Shown here piece by piece: positions 34,324 to 46,900 of a DNA stretch of 64,000 nt; positions within the stretch are counted from its first letter, which is position 1, and every line of letters begins with the position of its first letter. Below the pieces are notes generated by a model that was not told where the DNA came from, searched no databases, and saw nothing but the letters and a program-made list of their open reading frames with translations. The position numbers and the translations under genes are program-made. The stretch is taken from positions 930,001-994,000 of the forward strand of contig NW_027327626.1 in NCBI RefSeq assembly GCF_047675955.1, written 5' to 3'. Source of the stretch: Chlorocebus sabaeus (taxonomy: Eukaryota; Chordata; Mammalia; Primates; Cercopithecidae).

Positions 34324-35934
34324 TAGAGGGCTATGGTGAAAAAGGAAATATCTTCCGTTCAAAACTGGAAAGAAGCTTTCTGAGAAACTGCTCTGTGTTC
34401 TGTTAATTCATCTCACAGAGTTACATCTTTCCCTTCAAGAAGCCTTTCGCTAAGGCTGTTCTTGTGGAATTGTCAAAGGGATATTTGGAAGCCCATAGAG
34501 GGCTATGGTGAAAAAGGAAATATCTTCCGTTCAAAACTGGAAAGAAGCTTTCTGAGAAACTGTACTGTGTTCCGTTAATTCATCTCACAGAGTTACATCT
34601 TTCCCTTCAAGAAGCCTTTCGCTAAGGCTGTTCTTGTGGAATTGGCAAAGGGATATTTGGAAGCCCATAGAGGGCTACGGTGAAAAAGGAAATATCTTCC
34701 GTTCAAAACTGGAAACAAGGTTTCTGAGAAACTGCTCTCTGTTCCGTTAATTCATCTCACAGAGTTACTTCCTCCCCTTCAAGAAGCCTTTCGCTAAGGC
34801 TGTTCTTGTGGAATTGGCAAATGATATTTGGAAGCCCATAGAGGGCTATGGTGAAAAAGGAAATATCTTCCGTTCAAAACTGGAAAGAAGCTTTCTGAGA
34901 AACTGCTCTGTGTTCTGTTAATTCATCTCACAGAGTTACATCTTTCCCTTCAAGAAGCCTGTCGCTAAGGCTGTTCTTGTGGAATTGGCAAAGGGATATT
35001 TGGAAGCCCATAGAGGGCTATGGTGAAAAAGGAAATATCTTCCGTTAAAACTGGAAAGAAGCTTTCTGAGAAACTGCTCTGTGTTCTGTTAATTCATCTC
35101 ACAGAGTTACATCTTTCCCTTCAAGAAGCCTGTCGCTAAGGCTGTTCTTGTGGAATTGGCAAAGGGATATTTGGAAGCCCATAGAGGGCTATGGTGAAAA
35201 AGGAAATATCTTCCGTTCAAAACTGGAAAGAAGCTTTCTGAGAAACTGCTCTGTGTTCTGTTAATTTATGACACAGAGTTACATCTTTCCCTTCAAGAAG
35301 CCTTTCTCTAAGGCTGTTCTTGTGGAATTGGCAAAGGGATATTTGGAAGCCCTTAGAGGGCTATGGTGAAAAAGGAAATATCTTCCGTTCAAAACTGGAA
35401 AGAAGCTTTCTGAGAAACTGCTCTGTGTTCTGTCAATTCATCACACAGAGTTACATCTTTCCCTTCAAGAAGACTTTCGCTGAGGCTGTTCTTGTGGAAT
35501 TGTCAAAGGGATATTTGGAAGCCCATAGAGGGCTATGGTGAAAAAGGAAATATCTTCCATTCGAAACTGGAAAGAAGCTTTCTGAGAAACTGCTCTGTGT
35601 TCTGTTAATTCATCTCACAGAGTTACATCTTTCCCTTCAAGAAGCCTTTCGCTAAGGCTGTTCTTGTGGAATTGGCAAAGGGATATTTGGAAGCCCATAG
35701 AGGGCTATGGTGAAAAAGGAAATATCTTCCGTTCAAAACTGGAAAGAAGCTTTCTGAGAAACTGCTCTGTGTTCTGTTAATTAATCTCACAGAGTTACAT
35801 CTTTCCCTTCAAGAAGCCTTTCGCTAAGGCTGTTCTTATAGAATTGGCAAAGGGATATTTGGAAGCCCATAGAGGGCTATGGTGAAAAAGGAAATATCTT
35901 CCGTTCAAAACTGGAAAGAAGCTTTCTGAGAAAC

Positions 35935-36106
35935 TGCTCTGTGTTCTGTTAATTCATCTCACAGAGTTACATCTTTCCCTTCAAGAAGCCTGTCGCTAAG
36001 GCTGTTCCTGTGGAATTGGAAAAGAGATATTTGGAAGCCCTTAGAGGGCTATGGTGAAAAAGGAAATATGTTCCGTTCAAAACTGGAAAGAAGCTTTCTG
36101 AGAAAC
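35935..36106 (+). repeat. Single-monomer tandem duplication, copy 1
   Basis: This monomer has cctgtcgc, gttcctgtgg, aaaagagatattt, cccttag and aaatatgttcc. The same rare set is repeated directly at 36107-36278 at an offset of 172, with no difference seen. The set is single near 27338-27509. It sits where the right end of version 1 of the 8-kb block meets the left end of version 2. Confidence 0.88.
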
Positions 36107-36278
36107 TGCTCTGTGTTCTGTTAATTCATCTCACAGAGTTACATCTTTCCCTTCAAGAAGCCTGTCGCTAAGGCTGTTCCTGTGGAATTGGAAAAGAGAT
36201 ATTTGGAAGCCCTTAGAGGGCTATGGTGAAAAAGGAAATATGTTCCGTTCAAAACTGGAAAGAAGCTTTCTGAGAAAC
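36107..36278 (+). repeat. Single-monomer tandem duplication, copy 2
   Basis: This is the second of two adjacent monomers sharing gttcctgtgg, aaaagagatattt and aaatatgttcc. It is the one that aligns with the 27409 region at offset 8769, so the extra copy is the one to its left. Confidence 0.85.
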
Positions 36279-38660
36279 TGCTCTGTGTTCTGTTAATTCA
36301 TCTCACAGAGTTACATCTTTCCCTTCAAGAAGCCTTTCGCTAAGTCTGTTCTTGTGGAATTGCAAAGGGATATTTGGAAGCCCATAGAGGGCTATGGTGA
36401 AAAAGGAAATATCTTCCTTTGAAAACTGGAAAGAAGCTTTCTGAGAAACTGCTCTGTGTTCTGTTAATTCATCTCACAGAGTTACATCTTTCCCTTCAAG
36501 AAGCCTTTCGCTAAGGCTGTTCTTGTGGAGTTGGCAAAGGATTATTTGGAAGCCCATAGAGGGCTATGGTGAAAAAGGAAATATCTTCCGTTCAAAACTG
36601 GAAAGAAGCTTTCTGAGAAACTGCTCTGTGTTCTGTTAATTCTTCTCACAGAGTTACATCTTTCCCTTCAAGAAGCCTTTCACTAAGGCTGTTCTTGTGG
36701 AATTGGACAAAGGGATATTTGGAAGTCCATAGAGGGCTATGGTGAAAAAGGAAATATGTTCCGTTCAAAACTGGAAAGAAGCTTTCTGAGAAACTGCTCT
36801 GTGTTCTGTTAATTCATCTCAAAGAGTTACATCTTTCCCTTCAAGAAGCCTGTCGCTAAGGCTGTTCTTGTGGAATTGGCAAAGGGATATTTGGAAGCCC
36901 ATAGAGGGCTATGGTGAAAAAGGAAATATCTTCCGTTCAAAACTGGAAAGAAGCTTTCTGAGAAACTGCTCTGTGTTCTGTTAATTCATCTCACAGAGTT
37001 ACATCTTTCCCTTCAAGAAGCCTGTCGCTAAGGCTGTTCTTGTGGAATTGGCAAAGGGATATTTGGAAGCCCATAGAGGGCTATGGTGAAAAAGGAAATA
37101 CCTTCCGTACAAAACTGGAAAGAAGCTTTCTGAGAAACTGCTCTGTGTTCTGTTAATTCATCTCACAGAGTTACATATTTCCCTTCAAGAAGCCTTTCGC
37201 TAAGGCTGTTCTTGTGGAATTGGCAAAGGGATATTTGGAAGCCCATAGAGGGCTATGGTGAAAAAGGAAATATCTTCCGTTCAAAACTGTAAAGAAGCTT
37301 TCTGAGAAACTGCTCTGCGTTCTGTTAATTCATCTCACAGAGTTACATCTTTCCCTTCAAGAAGCCTTTCGCTAAGGCTGTTCTTGTGGAATTGGCAAAG
37401 GGATATTTGGAAGCCCATAGAGGGCTATGGTGAAAAAGGAAATATCTTCCGTTCAAAACTGGAAAGAAGCTTTCTGAGAAACTGCTCTGTGTTCTCTTAA
37501 TTCATCTCACAGAGTTACATCTTTCCCTTCAAGAAGCCTTTCGCGAAGGCTGTTCTTGTGGAATTGGCCAAGGGATATTTGGAAGCCCATAGAGGGCTAT
37601 GGTGAAAAAGGAAATATCTTCCGTTCAAAACTGGAAAGAAGCTTTCTGAGAAACTGCTCTGTGTTCTGTTAATTCATCTCACAGAGGTACATCTTTCCCT
37701 TCAAGAAGCCTTTCGCTAAGACTGTTCTTGTGGAATTGGCAAAGGGATATTTGGAAGCCCATAGAGGGCTATGGTGAAAAAGGAAATATCTTCCGTTCAA
37801 AACTGGAAAGAAGCTTTCTGAGAAACTGCTCTGTGTTCTGTTAATTCATCTCACAGAGTTATATCTTTCCCTTCAAGAAGCCTTTCGCTAAGGCTGTTCT
37901 TGTGGAATTGGCCAAGGGATATTTGGAAGCCCTTAGAGGGCTATGGTGAAAAAGGAAATATCTTCCGTTCAAAACTGGAAAGAAGCTTTCTGAGAAACTG
38001 CTCTGTGTTCTGTTAATTCATCTCACAGAGTTACATCTTTCCCTTCAAGAAGCCTTTCGCTAAGGCTGTTCTTGTAGAATTGGCAAAGGGATATTTGGAA
38101 GCCCATAGAGGGCTATGCTGAAAAAGGAAATAACTTCCGTTCAAAACTGGAAAGAAGCTTTCTGAGAAACTGCTCTGTGTTCTGTTAATTCATCTCACAG
38201 AGTTACATCTTTCCCTTCAAGAAGCCTTTCGCTAAGGCTATTCTTGTGGAATTGGCAAAGGGATATTTGGAAGCCCATAGAGGGCTATGGTGAAAAAGGA
38301 AATATCTTCCGTTGAAAACTGGAAAGAAGCTTTCTGAGAAACTGCTCAGTGTTCTGTTAGTTCATCTCACAGAGTTACATCTTTCCCTTCAAGAAGCCTT
38401 TCGCTAAGGCTGTTCTTGTGGAATTGGCAAAGGGATATTTGGAATCCCATAGAGGGCTATGGTGAAAAAGGAAATATCTTCCGTTCAAAACTGGAAAGAA
38501 GCTTTCTGAGAAACTGCTCTGTGTTCTGTTAATTCATCTCACAGAGTTACATCTTTCCCTTCAAGAAGCCTTTCGCTAAGGCTGTTCTTGTGGAATTGGC
38601 AAAGGGATATTTGGAAGCCCATAGAGGGCTATGGTGAAAAAGGAAATATCTTCCGTTCAA

Positions 38661-41239
38661 TATTGGAAAGAAGCTTTCTGAGAAACTGCTCTGTGTTCTG
38701 TTAATTCATCTCACAGAGTTACATCTTTCCCTTCAAGAAGCCTTTCGCTAAGGCTGTTCTTGTGGAATTGTCAAAGGGATATTTGGAAGCCCATAGAGGG
38801 CTATGGTGAAAAAGGAAATATCTTCCGTTCAAAACTGGAAAGAAGCTTTCTGAGAAACTGCACTGTGTTCCGTTAATTCATCTCACAGAGTTACATCTTT
38901 CCCTTCAAGAAGCCTTTCGCTAAGGCTGTTCTTGTGGAATTGGCAAAGGGATATTTGGAAGCCCATAGAGGGCTACGGTGAAAAAGGAAATATCTTCCGT
39001 TCAAAATTGGAAAGAAGGTTTCTGAGAAACTGCTCTCTGTTCCGTTAATTCATCTCACAGAGTTACTTCCTCCCCTTCAAGAAGCCTTTCGCTAAGGCTG
39101 TTCTTGTGGAATTGGCAAATGATATTTGGAAGCCCATAGAGGGCTATGGTGAAAAAGGAAATATCTTCCGTTCAAAACTGGAAAGAAGCTTTCTGAGAAA
39201 CTGCTCTGTGTTCTGTTAATTCATCTCACAGAGTTACATCTTTCCCTTCAAGAAGCCTTTCGCTAAGGCTGTTCTTGCGGAGTTGGCAAAGGGATATTTG
39301 GAAGCCCATAGAGGGCTATGGTGAAAAAGGAAATATCTTCCGTTCAAAACTGGAAAGAAGCTTTCTGAGAAACTGCTCTGTGTTCTGTTAATTCTTCTCA
39401 CAGAGTTACATCTTTCCCTTCAAGAAGCCTTTCACTAAGGCTGTTCTTGTGGAATTGGACAAAGGGATATTTGGAAGCCCATAGAGGGCTATGGTGAAAA
39501 AGGAAATATGTTCCGTTCAAAACTGGAAAGAAGCTTTCTGAGAAACTGCTCTGTGTTCTGTTAATTCATCTCAATGAGTTACATCGTTCCCTTCAAGAAG
39601 CCTGTCGCTAAGGCTGTTCTTGTGGAATTGGCAAAGGGATATTTGGAAGCCCATAGAGGGCTATGGTGAAAAAGGAAATATCTTCCGTTCAAAACTGGAA
39701 AGAAGCTTTCTGAGAAACTGCTCTGTGTTCTGTTAATTCATCTCACAGAGTTACATCTTTCCCTTCAAGAAGCCTGTCGCTAAGGCTGTTCTTGTGGAAT
39801 TGGCAAAGGGATATTTGGAAGCCCATAGAGGGCTATGGTGAAAAAGGAAATACCTTCCGTTCAAAACTGGAAAGAAGCTTTCTGAGAAACTGCTCTGTGT
39901 TCTGTTAATTCATCTCACAGAGTTACATATTTCCCTTCAAGAAGCCTTTCGCTAAGGCTGTTCTTGTGGAATTGGCAAAGGGATATTTGGAAGCCCATAG
40001 AGGGCTATGGTGAAAAAGGAAATATCTTCCGTTCAAAACTGTAAAGAAGCTTTCTGAGAAACTGCTCTGTGTTCTGTTAATTCATCTCACAGAGTTACAT
40101 CTTTCCCTTCAAGAAGCCTTTCGCTAAGGCTGTTCTTGTGGAATTGGCAAAGGGATATTTGGAAGCCCATAGAGGGCTATGGTGAAAAAGGAAATATCTT
40201 CCGTTCAAAACTGGAAAGAAGCTTTCTGAGAAACTGCTCTGTGTTCTGTTAATTCATCTCACAGAGTTACATCTTTCCCTTCAAGAAGCCTGTCGCTAAG
40301 GCTGTTCTTGTGGAATTGGCAAAGGGATATTTGGAAGCCCATAGAGGGCTATGGTGAAAAAGGAAATATCTTCCGTTAAAACTGGAAAGAAGCTTTCTGA
40401 GAAACTGCTCTGTGTTCTGTTAATTCATCTCACAGAGTTACATCTTTCCCTTCAAGAAGCCTGTCGCTAAGGCTGTTCTTGTGGAATTGGCAAAGGGATA
40501 TTTGGAAGCCCATAGAGGGCTATGGTGAAAAAGGAAATATCTTCCGTTCAAAACTGGAAAGAAGCTTTCTGAGAAACTGCTCTGTGTTCTGTTAATTTAT
40601 GACACAGAGTTACATCTTTCCCTTCAAGAAGCCTTTCGCTAAGGCTGTTCTTGTGGAACTGGCAAAGGGATATTTGGAAGCCCATAGAGGGCTATGGTGA
40701 AAAAGGAAATATCTTCCGTTCAAAACTGGAAAGAAGCTTTCTGAGAAACTGCTCTGTGTTCTCTTAATTCATCTCACAGAGTTACATCTTTCCCTTCAAG
40801 AAGCCTTTCGCGAAGGCTGTTCTTGTGGAATTGGCCAAGGGATATTTGGAAGCCCATAGAGGGCTATGGTGAAAAAGGAAATATCTTCCGTTCAAAACTG
40901 GAAAGAAGCTTTCTGAGAAACTGCTCTGTGTTCTGTTAATTCATCTCACAGAGGTACATCTTTCCCTTCAAGAAGCCTTTCGCTAAGACTGTTCTTGTGG
41001 AATTGGCAAAGGGATATTTGGAAGCCCATAGAGGGCTATGGTGAAAAAGGAAATATCTTCCGTTCAAAACTGGAAGGAAGCTTTCTGAGAAACTGCTCTG
41101 TGTTCTGTTAATTCATCTCACAGAGTTATATCTTTCCCTTCAAGAAGCCTTTCGCTAAGGCTGTTCTTGTGGAATTGGCCAAGGGATATTTGGAAGCCCT
41201 TAGAGGGCTATGGTGAAAAAGGAAATATCTTCCGTTCAA
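38661..41239 (+). repeat. 15-mer repeat, copy 1 (2579 bp)
   Basis: Fifteen monomers, made of the five-monomer order (ttgtcaaag; tgcactgtgttccg; ctacggtg; aaggtttctg; aatgatattt with ttgcggagttgg) followed by the 11-mer order, recur at offset 2579. This equals 15 x 172 minus 1 (two deletions and one insertion). Example pair: ttcttctcac at 39392 and 41971. Copy 1 has tgcactgtg and caaaattggaaagaagg where copy 2 has tgtactgtg and caaaactggaaacaagg. Confidence 0.85.
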
Positions 41240-43215
41240 AACTGGAAAGAAGCTTTCTGAGAAACTGCTCTGTGTTCTGTTAATTCATCTCACAGAGTTA
41301 CATCTTTCCCTTCAAGAAGCCTTTCGCTAAGGCTGTTCTTGTGGAATTGTCAAAGGGATATTTGGAAGCCCATAGAGGGCTATGGTGAAAAAGGAAATAT
41401 CTTCCGTTCAAAACTGGAAAGAAGCTTTCTGAGAAACTGTACTGTGTTCCGTTAATTCATCTCACAGAGTTACATCTTTCCCTTCAAGAAGCCTTTCGCT
41501 AAGGCTGTTCTTGTGGAATTGGCAAAGGGATATTTGGAAGCCCATAGAGGGCTACGGTGAAAAAGGAAATATCTTCCGTTCAAAACTGGAAACAAGGTTT
41601 CTGAGAAACTGCTCTCTGTTCCGTTAATTCATCTCACAGAGTTACTTCCTCCCCTTCAAGAAGCCTTTCGCTAAGGCTGTTCTTGTGGAATTGGCAAATG
41701 ATATTTGGAAGCCCATAGAGGGCTATGGTGAAAAAGGAAATATCTTCCGTTCAAAACTGGAAAGAAGCTTTCTGAGAAACTGCTCTGTGTTCTGTTAATT
41801 CATCTCACAGAGTTACATCTTTCCCTTCAAGAAGCCTTTCGCTAAGGTTGTTCTTGCGGAGTTGGCAAAGGGATATTTGGAAGCCCATAGAGGGCTATGG
41901 TGAAAAAGGAAATATCTTCCGTTCAAAACTGGAAAGAAGCTTTCTGAGAAACTGCTCTGTGTTCTGTTAATTCTTCTCACAGAGTTACATCTTTCCCTTC
42001 AAGAAGCCTTTCACTAAGGCTGTTCTTGTGGAATTGGACAAAGGGATATTTGGAAGCCCATAGAGGGCTATGGTGAAAAAGGAAATATGTTCCGTTCAAA
42101 ACTGGAAAGAAGCTTTCTGAGAAACTGCTCTGTGTTCTGTTAATTCATCTCAATGAGTTACATCTTTCCCTTCAAGAAGCCTGTCGCTAAGGCTGTTCTT
42201 GTGGAATTGGCAAAGGGATATTTGGAAGCCCATAGAGGGCTATGGTGAAAAAGGAAATATCTTCCGTTGAAAACTGGAAAGAAGCTTTCTGAGAAACTGC
42301 TCTGTGTTCTGTTAATTCATCTCACAGAGTTACATCTTTCCCTTCAAGAAGCCTGTCGCTAAGGCTGTTCTTGTGGAATTGGCAAAGGGATATTTGGAAG
42401 CCCATAGAGGGCTATGGTGAAAAAGGAAATACCTTCCGTTCAAAACTGGAAAGAAGCTTTCTGAGAAACTGCTCTGTGTTCTGTTAATTCATCTCACAGA
42501 GTTACATATTTCCCTTCAAGAAGCCTTTCGCTAAGGCTGTTCTTGTGGAATTGGCAAAGGGATATTTGGAAGCCCATAGAGGGCTATGGTGAAAAAGGAA
42601 ATATCTTCCGTTCAAAACTGTAAAGAAGCTTTCTGAGAAACTGCTCTGTGTTCTGTTAATTCATCTCACAGAGTTACATCTTTCCCTTCAAGAAGCCTTT
42701 CGCTAAGGCTGTTCTTGTGGAATTGGCAAAGGGATATTTGGAAGCCCATAGAGGGCTATGGTGAAAAAGGAAATATCTTCCGTTCAAAACTGGAAAGAAG
42801 CTTTCTGAGAAACTGCTCTGTGTTCTGTTAATTCATCTCACAGAGTTACATCTTTCCCTTCAAGAAGCCTGTCGCTAAGGCTGTTCTTGTGGAATTGGCA
42901 AAGGGATATTTGGAAGCCCATAGAGGGCTATGGTGAAAAAGGAAATATCTTCCGTTAAAACTGGAAAGAAGCTTTCTGAGAAACTGCTCTGTGTTCTGTT
43001 AATTCATCTCACAGAGTTACATCTTTCCCTTCAAGAAGCCTGTCGCTAAGGCTGTTCTTGTGGAATTGGCAAAGGGATATTTGGAAGCCCATAGAGGGCT
43101 ATGGTGAAAAAGGAAATATCTTCCGTTCAAAACTGGAAAGAAGCTTTCTGAGAAACTGCTCTGTGTTCTGTTAATTTATGACACAGAGTTACATCTTTCC
43201 CTTCAAGAAGCCTTT
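41240..43215 (+). repeat. 15-mer repeat, copy 2, incomplete (about 1.98 kb)
   Basis: This follows the order of 38661-41239 at +2579 up to the aatttatgacac monomer, then switches to the cctttctctaagg monomer near 43210 instead of the expected cctttcgctaagg/gaactgg unit (40637). The same switch occurs in version 1 near 35305, so the junction was already present before the two versions parted. Confidence 0.82.
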
Positions 43216-43952
43216 CTCTAAGGCTGTTCTTGTGGAATTGGCAAAGGGATATTTGGAAGCCCTTAGAGGGCTATGGTGAAAAAGGAAATATCTTCCGTTC
43301 AAAACTGGAAAGAAGCTTTCTGAGAAACTGCTCTGTGTTCTGTCAATTCATCACACAGAGTTACATCTTTCCCTTCAAGAAGACTTTCGCTGAGGCTGTT
43401 CTTGTGGAATTGTCAAAGGGATATTTGGAAGCCCATAGAGGGCTATGGTGAAAAAGGAAATATCTTCCATTCGAAACTGGAAAGAAGCTTTCTGAGAAAC
43501 TGCTCTGTGTTCTGTTAATTCATCTCACAGAGTTACATCTTTCCCTTCAAGAAGCCTTTCGCTAAGGCTGTTCTTGTGGAATTGGCAAAGGGATATTTGG
43601 AAGCCCATAGAGGGCTATGGTGAAAAAGGAAATATCTTCCGTTCAAAACTGGAAAGAAGCTTTCTGAGAAACTGCTCTGTGTTCTGTTAATTTATCTCAC
43701 AGAGTTACATCTTTCCCTTCAAGAAGCCTTTCGCTAAGGCTGTTCTTATAGAATTGGCAAAGGGATATTTGGAAGCCCATAGAGGGCTATGGTGAAAAAG
43801 GAAATATCTTCCGTTCAAAACTGGAAAGAAGCTTTGTGAGAAACTGCTCTGTGTTCTGTTAATTCATCTCACAGAGTTACATCTTTCCCTTCAAGAAGCC
43901 TTTCGCTAAGGCTGTTCTTGTGGAATTGGAAAAGGGATATTTGGAAGCCCAT

Positions 43953-46900
43953 AGAGGGCTATGGTGAAAAAGGAAATATCTTCCGTTCAAAACTGGAAAG
44001 AAGCTTTCTGAGAAACTGCTCTGTGTTCTGTTAATTCATCTCACAGAGTTACATCTTTCCCTTCAAGAAGCCTTTCGCTAAGGCTGTTCTTGTGGAATTG
44101 GCCAAGGGATATTTGGAAGCCCATAGAGGGCTATGGTGAAAAAGGAAATATCTTCCGTTCAAAGTTGGAAAGAAGCTTTCTGAGAAACTGCTCTGTGTTC
44201 TGTTAATTCATCTCACAGAGTTACATCTTTCTCTTCAAGAAGCCTTTCGCTATGGCTGTTCTTGTGGAATAGGAAAAGGGATATTTGGAAGCCCATAGAG
44301 GGCTATGGTGAAAAAGGAAATATCTTCCGGTCAAAACCGGAAAGAAGCTTTCTGAGAAACTGCTCTGTGTTCTGTTAATTCATCTCACAGTGTTACATCT
44401 TTCCCTTCAAGAAGCCTTTCGCTAAGGCTGTTCTTGTGGAATTGGAAAAGGCATATTTGGAAGCCCATAGAGGGCTATGGTGAAAAAGGAAATATCTTCC
44501 GTTCAAAGCTGGAAAGAAGCTTTCTGAGAAACTGCTCTGTGTTCTGTTAATTCATCTCACAGAGTTACATCTTTCTCTTCAAGAAGCCTTTCGCTATGGC
44601 TGTTCTTGTGGAATAGGAAAAGGGATATTTGGAAGCCCATAGAGGGCTATGGTGAAAAAGGAAATATCTTCCGGTCAAAACCGGAAAGAAGCTTTCTGAG
44701 AAACTGCTCTGTGTTCTGTTAATTCATCTCACAGAGGTACATCTTTCCCTTCAAGAAGCCTTTCGCTAAGACTGTTCTAGTGGAATTGGCAAAGGGATAT
44801 TTGGAAGCCCATAGAGGGCTATGGTGAAAAAGGAAATATCTTCCGTTCAAAACTGGAAAGAAGCTTTCTGAGAAACTGCTCTGTGTTCTGTTAATTCATC
44901 TCACAGAGTTATATCTTTCCCTTCAAGAAGCCTTTCGCTAAGGCTGTTCTTGTGGAATTGGCCAAGGGATATTTGGAAGCCCTTAGAGAGCTATGGTGAA
45001 AAAGGAAATATCTTCCGTTCAAAACTGGAAAGAAGCTTTCTGAGAAACTGCTCTGTGTTCTGTTAATTCATCTCACAGAGTTACATCTTTCCCTTCAAGA
45101 AGCCTTTCGCTAAGGCTGTTCTTGTAGAATTGGCAAAGGGATATTTGGAAGCCCATAGAGGGATATGCTGAAAATGGAAATAACTTCCGTTCAAAACTGG
45201 AAAGAATCTTTCTGAGAAACTGCTCTGTGTTCTGTTAATTCATCTCACAGAGTTACATCTTTCCCTTCAAGAAGCCTTTCGCTAAGGCTGTACTTGTGGA
45301 ATTGGCAAAGGGATATTTGGAAGCCCATAGAGGGCTATGGTGAAAAAGGAAATATCTTCCGTTCAAAACTGGAAAGAAGCTTTCTGAGAAACTGCTCTGT
45401 GTTCTGTTAGTTCATCTCACAGAGTTACATCTTTCCCTTCAAGAAGCCTTTCGCTAAGGCTGTTCTTGTGGAATTGGCAAAGGGATATTTGGAATCCCAT
45501 AGAGGGCTATGGTGAAAAAGGAAATATCTTCCGTTCAAAACTGGAAAGAAGCTTTCTGAGAAACTGCTCTGTGTTCTGTTAATTCATCTCACAGAGTTAC
45601 ATCTTTCCCTTCAAGAAGCCTTTCGCTAAGGCTGTTCTTGTGGAATTGGCAAAGGGATATTTGGAAGCCCATAGAGGGCTATGGTGAAAAAGTAAATATC
45701 TTCCGTTCAATATTGGAAAGAAGCTTTCTGAGAAACTGCTCTGTGTTCTGTTAATTCATCTCACAGAGTTACATCTTTCCCTTCAAGAAGCCTTTCGCTA
45801 AGGCTGTTCTTGTGGAATTGTCAAAGGGATATTTGGAAGCCCATAGAGGGCTATGGTGAAAAAGGAAATATCTTCCGTTCAAAACTGGAAAGAAGCTTTC
45901 TGAGAAACTGCACTGTGTTGTGTTAATTCATCTCACATAGTTACATCTTTCCCTTCAAGAAGCCTTTCGCTAAGGCTGTTCTTGTGGAATTGGCAAAGGG
46001 ATATTTGGAAGCCCATAGAGGGCTACGGTGAAAAAGGAAATATCTTCCGTTCAACACTGGAAAGAAGCTTTCTGAGAAACTGCTCTGTGTTCTGTTAATT
46101 CATCTCACAGAGTTACATCTTTCCCTTCAAGAAGCCTTTCGCTAAGGCTGTTCTTGTGGAATTGGCAAAGGGATATTTGGAAGCCCATAGATGGCTATGG
46201 TGAAAAAGGAAATATCTTCCGTTCAAAACTGGAAAGAAGCTTTCTGAGAAACTGCTCTGTGTTCTGTTAATTCATCTCACAGAGTTACATCTTTCCCTTC
46301 AAGAAGCCTTTCGCTAAGGCTGTTCTTGTAGAATTGGCAAAGGGATATTTGGAAGCCCATAGAGGGCAATGCTGAAAAAGGAAATAACTTCCGTTCAAAA
46401 CTGGAAAGAAGCTTTTTGAGAAACTGCTCTGTGTTCTGTTAATTCATCTCACAGAGTTACATCTTTCCCTTCAAGAAGCCTTTCGCTAAGGCTGTTCTTG
46501 TGGAATTGGCAAAGGGATATTTGGAAGCCCATAGAGGGCTATGGTGAAAAAGGAAATATCTTCCGTTCAAAACTGGAAAGAAGCTTTCTGAGAAACTGCT
46601 CTGTGTTCTGTTAGTTCATCTCACAGAGTTACATCTTTCCCTTCAAGAAGCCTTTCGCTAAGGCTGTTCTTGGGTAATTGGCAAAGGGATATTTGGAATC
46701 CCATAGAGGGCTATGGTGAAAAAGGAAATATCTTCCGTTCAAAACTGGAAAGAAGCTTTCTGAGAAACTGCTCTGTGTTCTGTTAATTCATCTCACAGAG
46801 TTACATCTTTCCCTTCAAGAAGCCTTTCGCTAAGGCTGTTCTTGTGGAATTGGCAAAGGGATATTTGGAAGCCCATAGAGGGCTATGGTGAAAAAGGAAA

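Larger units (their letters stand above)
27301..35990 (+). repeat. Large duplicated block, version 1 (about 8.7 kb)
   Basis: This block matches 36070-43900 at an offset of 8769 over its left part (for example gttcctgtgg at 27409 and 36178, ggctattcttg at 29471 and 38240, ttcttctcac at 30623 and 39392). The offset changes to 6877 (34407 to 41284) and then 7910 (35320 to 43230). The changes equal an extra 11-mer here (1892 bp) and six monomers missing here (1033 bp). The block holds the ggacaaaggg insertions (near 27938, 30689, 32581) and gttaaaactgg deletions (near 31607, 33499, 35046). Confidence 0.88.
36070..43900 (+). repeat. Large duplicated block, version 2 (about 7.8 kb)
   Basis: This is the counterpart of 27301-35990. 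It keeps rare marks such as cttcctttgaaaac, ggaagtccatag, ctcaaagag, ccttccgtac, gctctgcgttc, ggctattcttg, gttgaaaactgg and gctcagtgttc. It has one 11-mer (39309-41200) where version 1 has two, and an extra partial 15-mer near 41840-42900. Private changes include aaggttgttc near 41846, gttgaaaactgg near 42267 and gctttgtgag near 43834. Confidence 0.88.
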
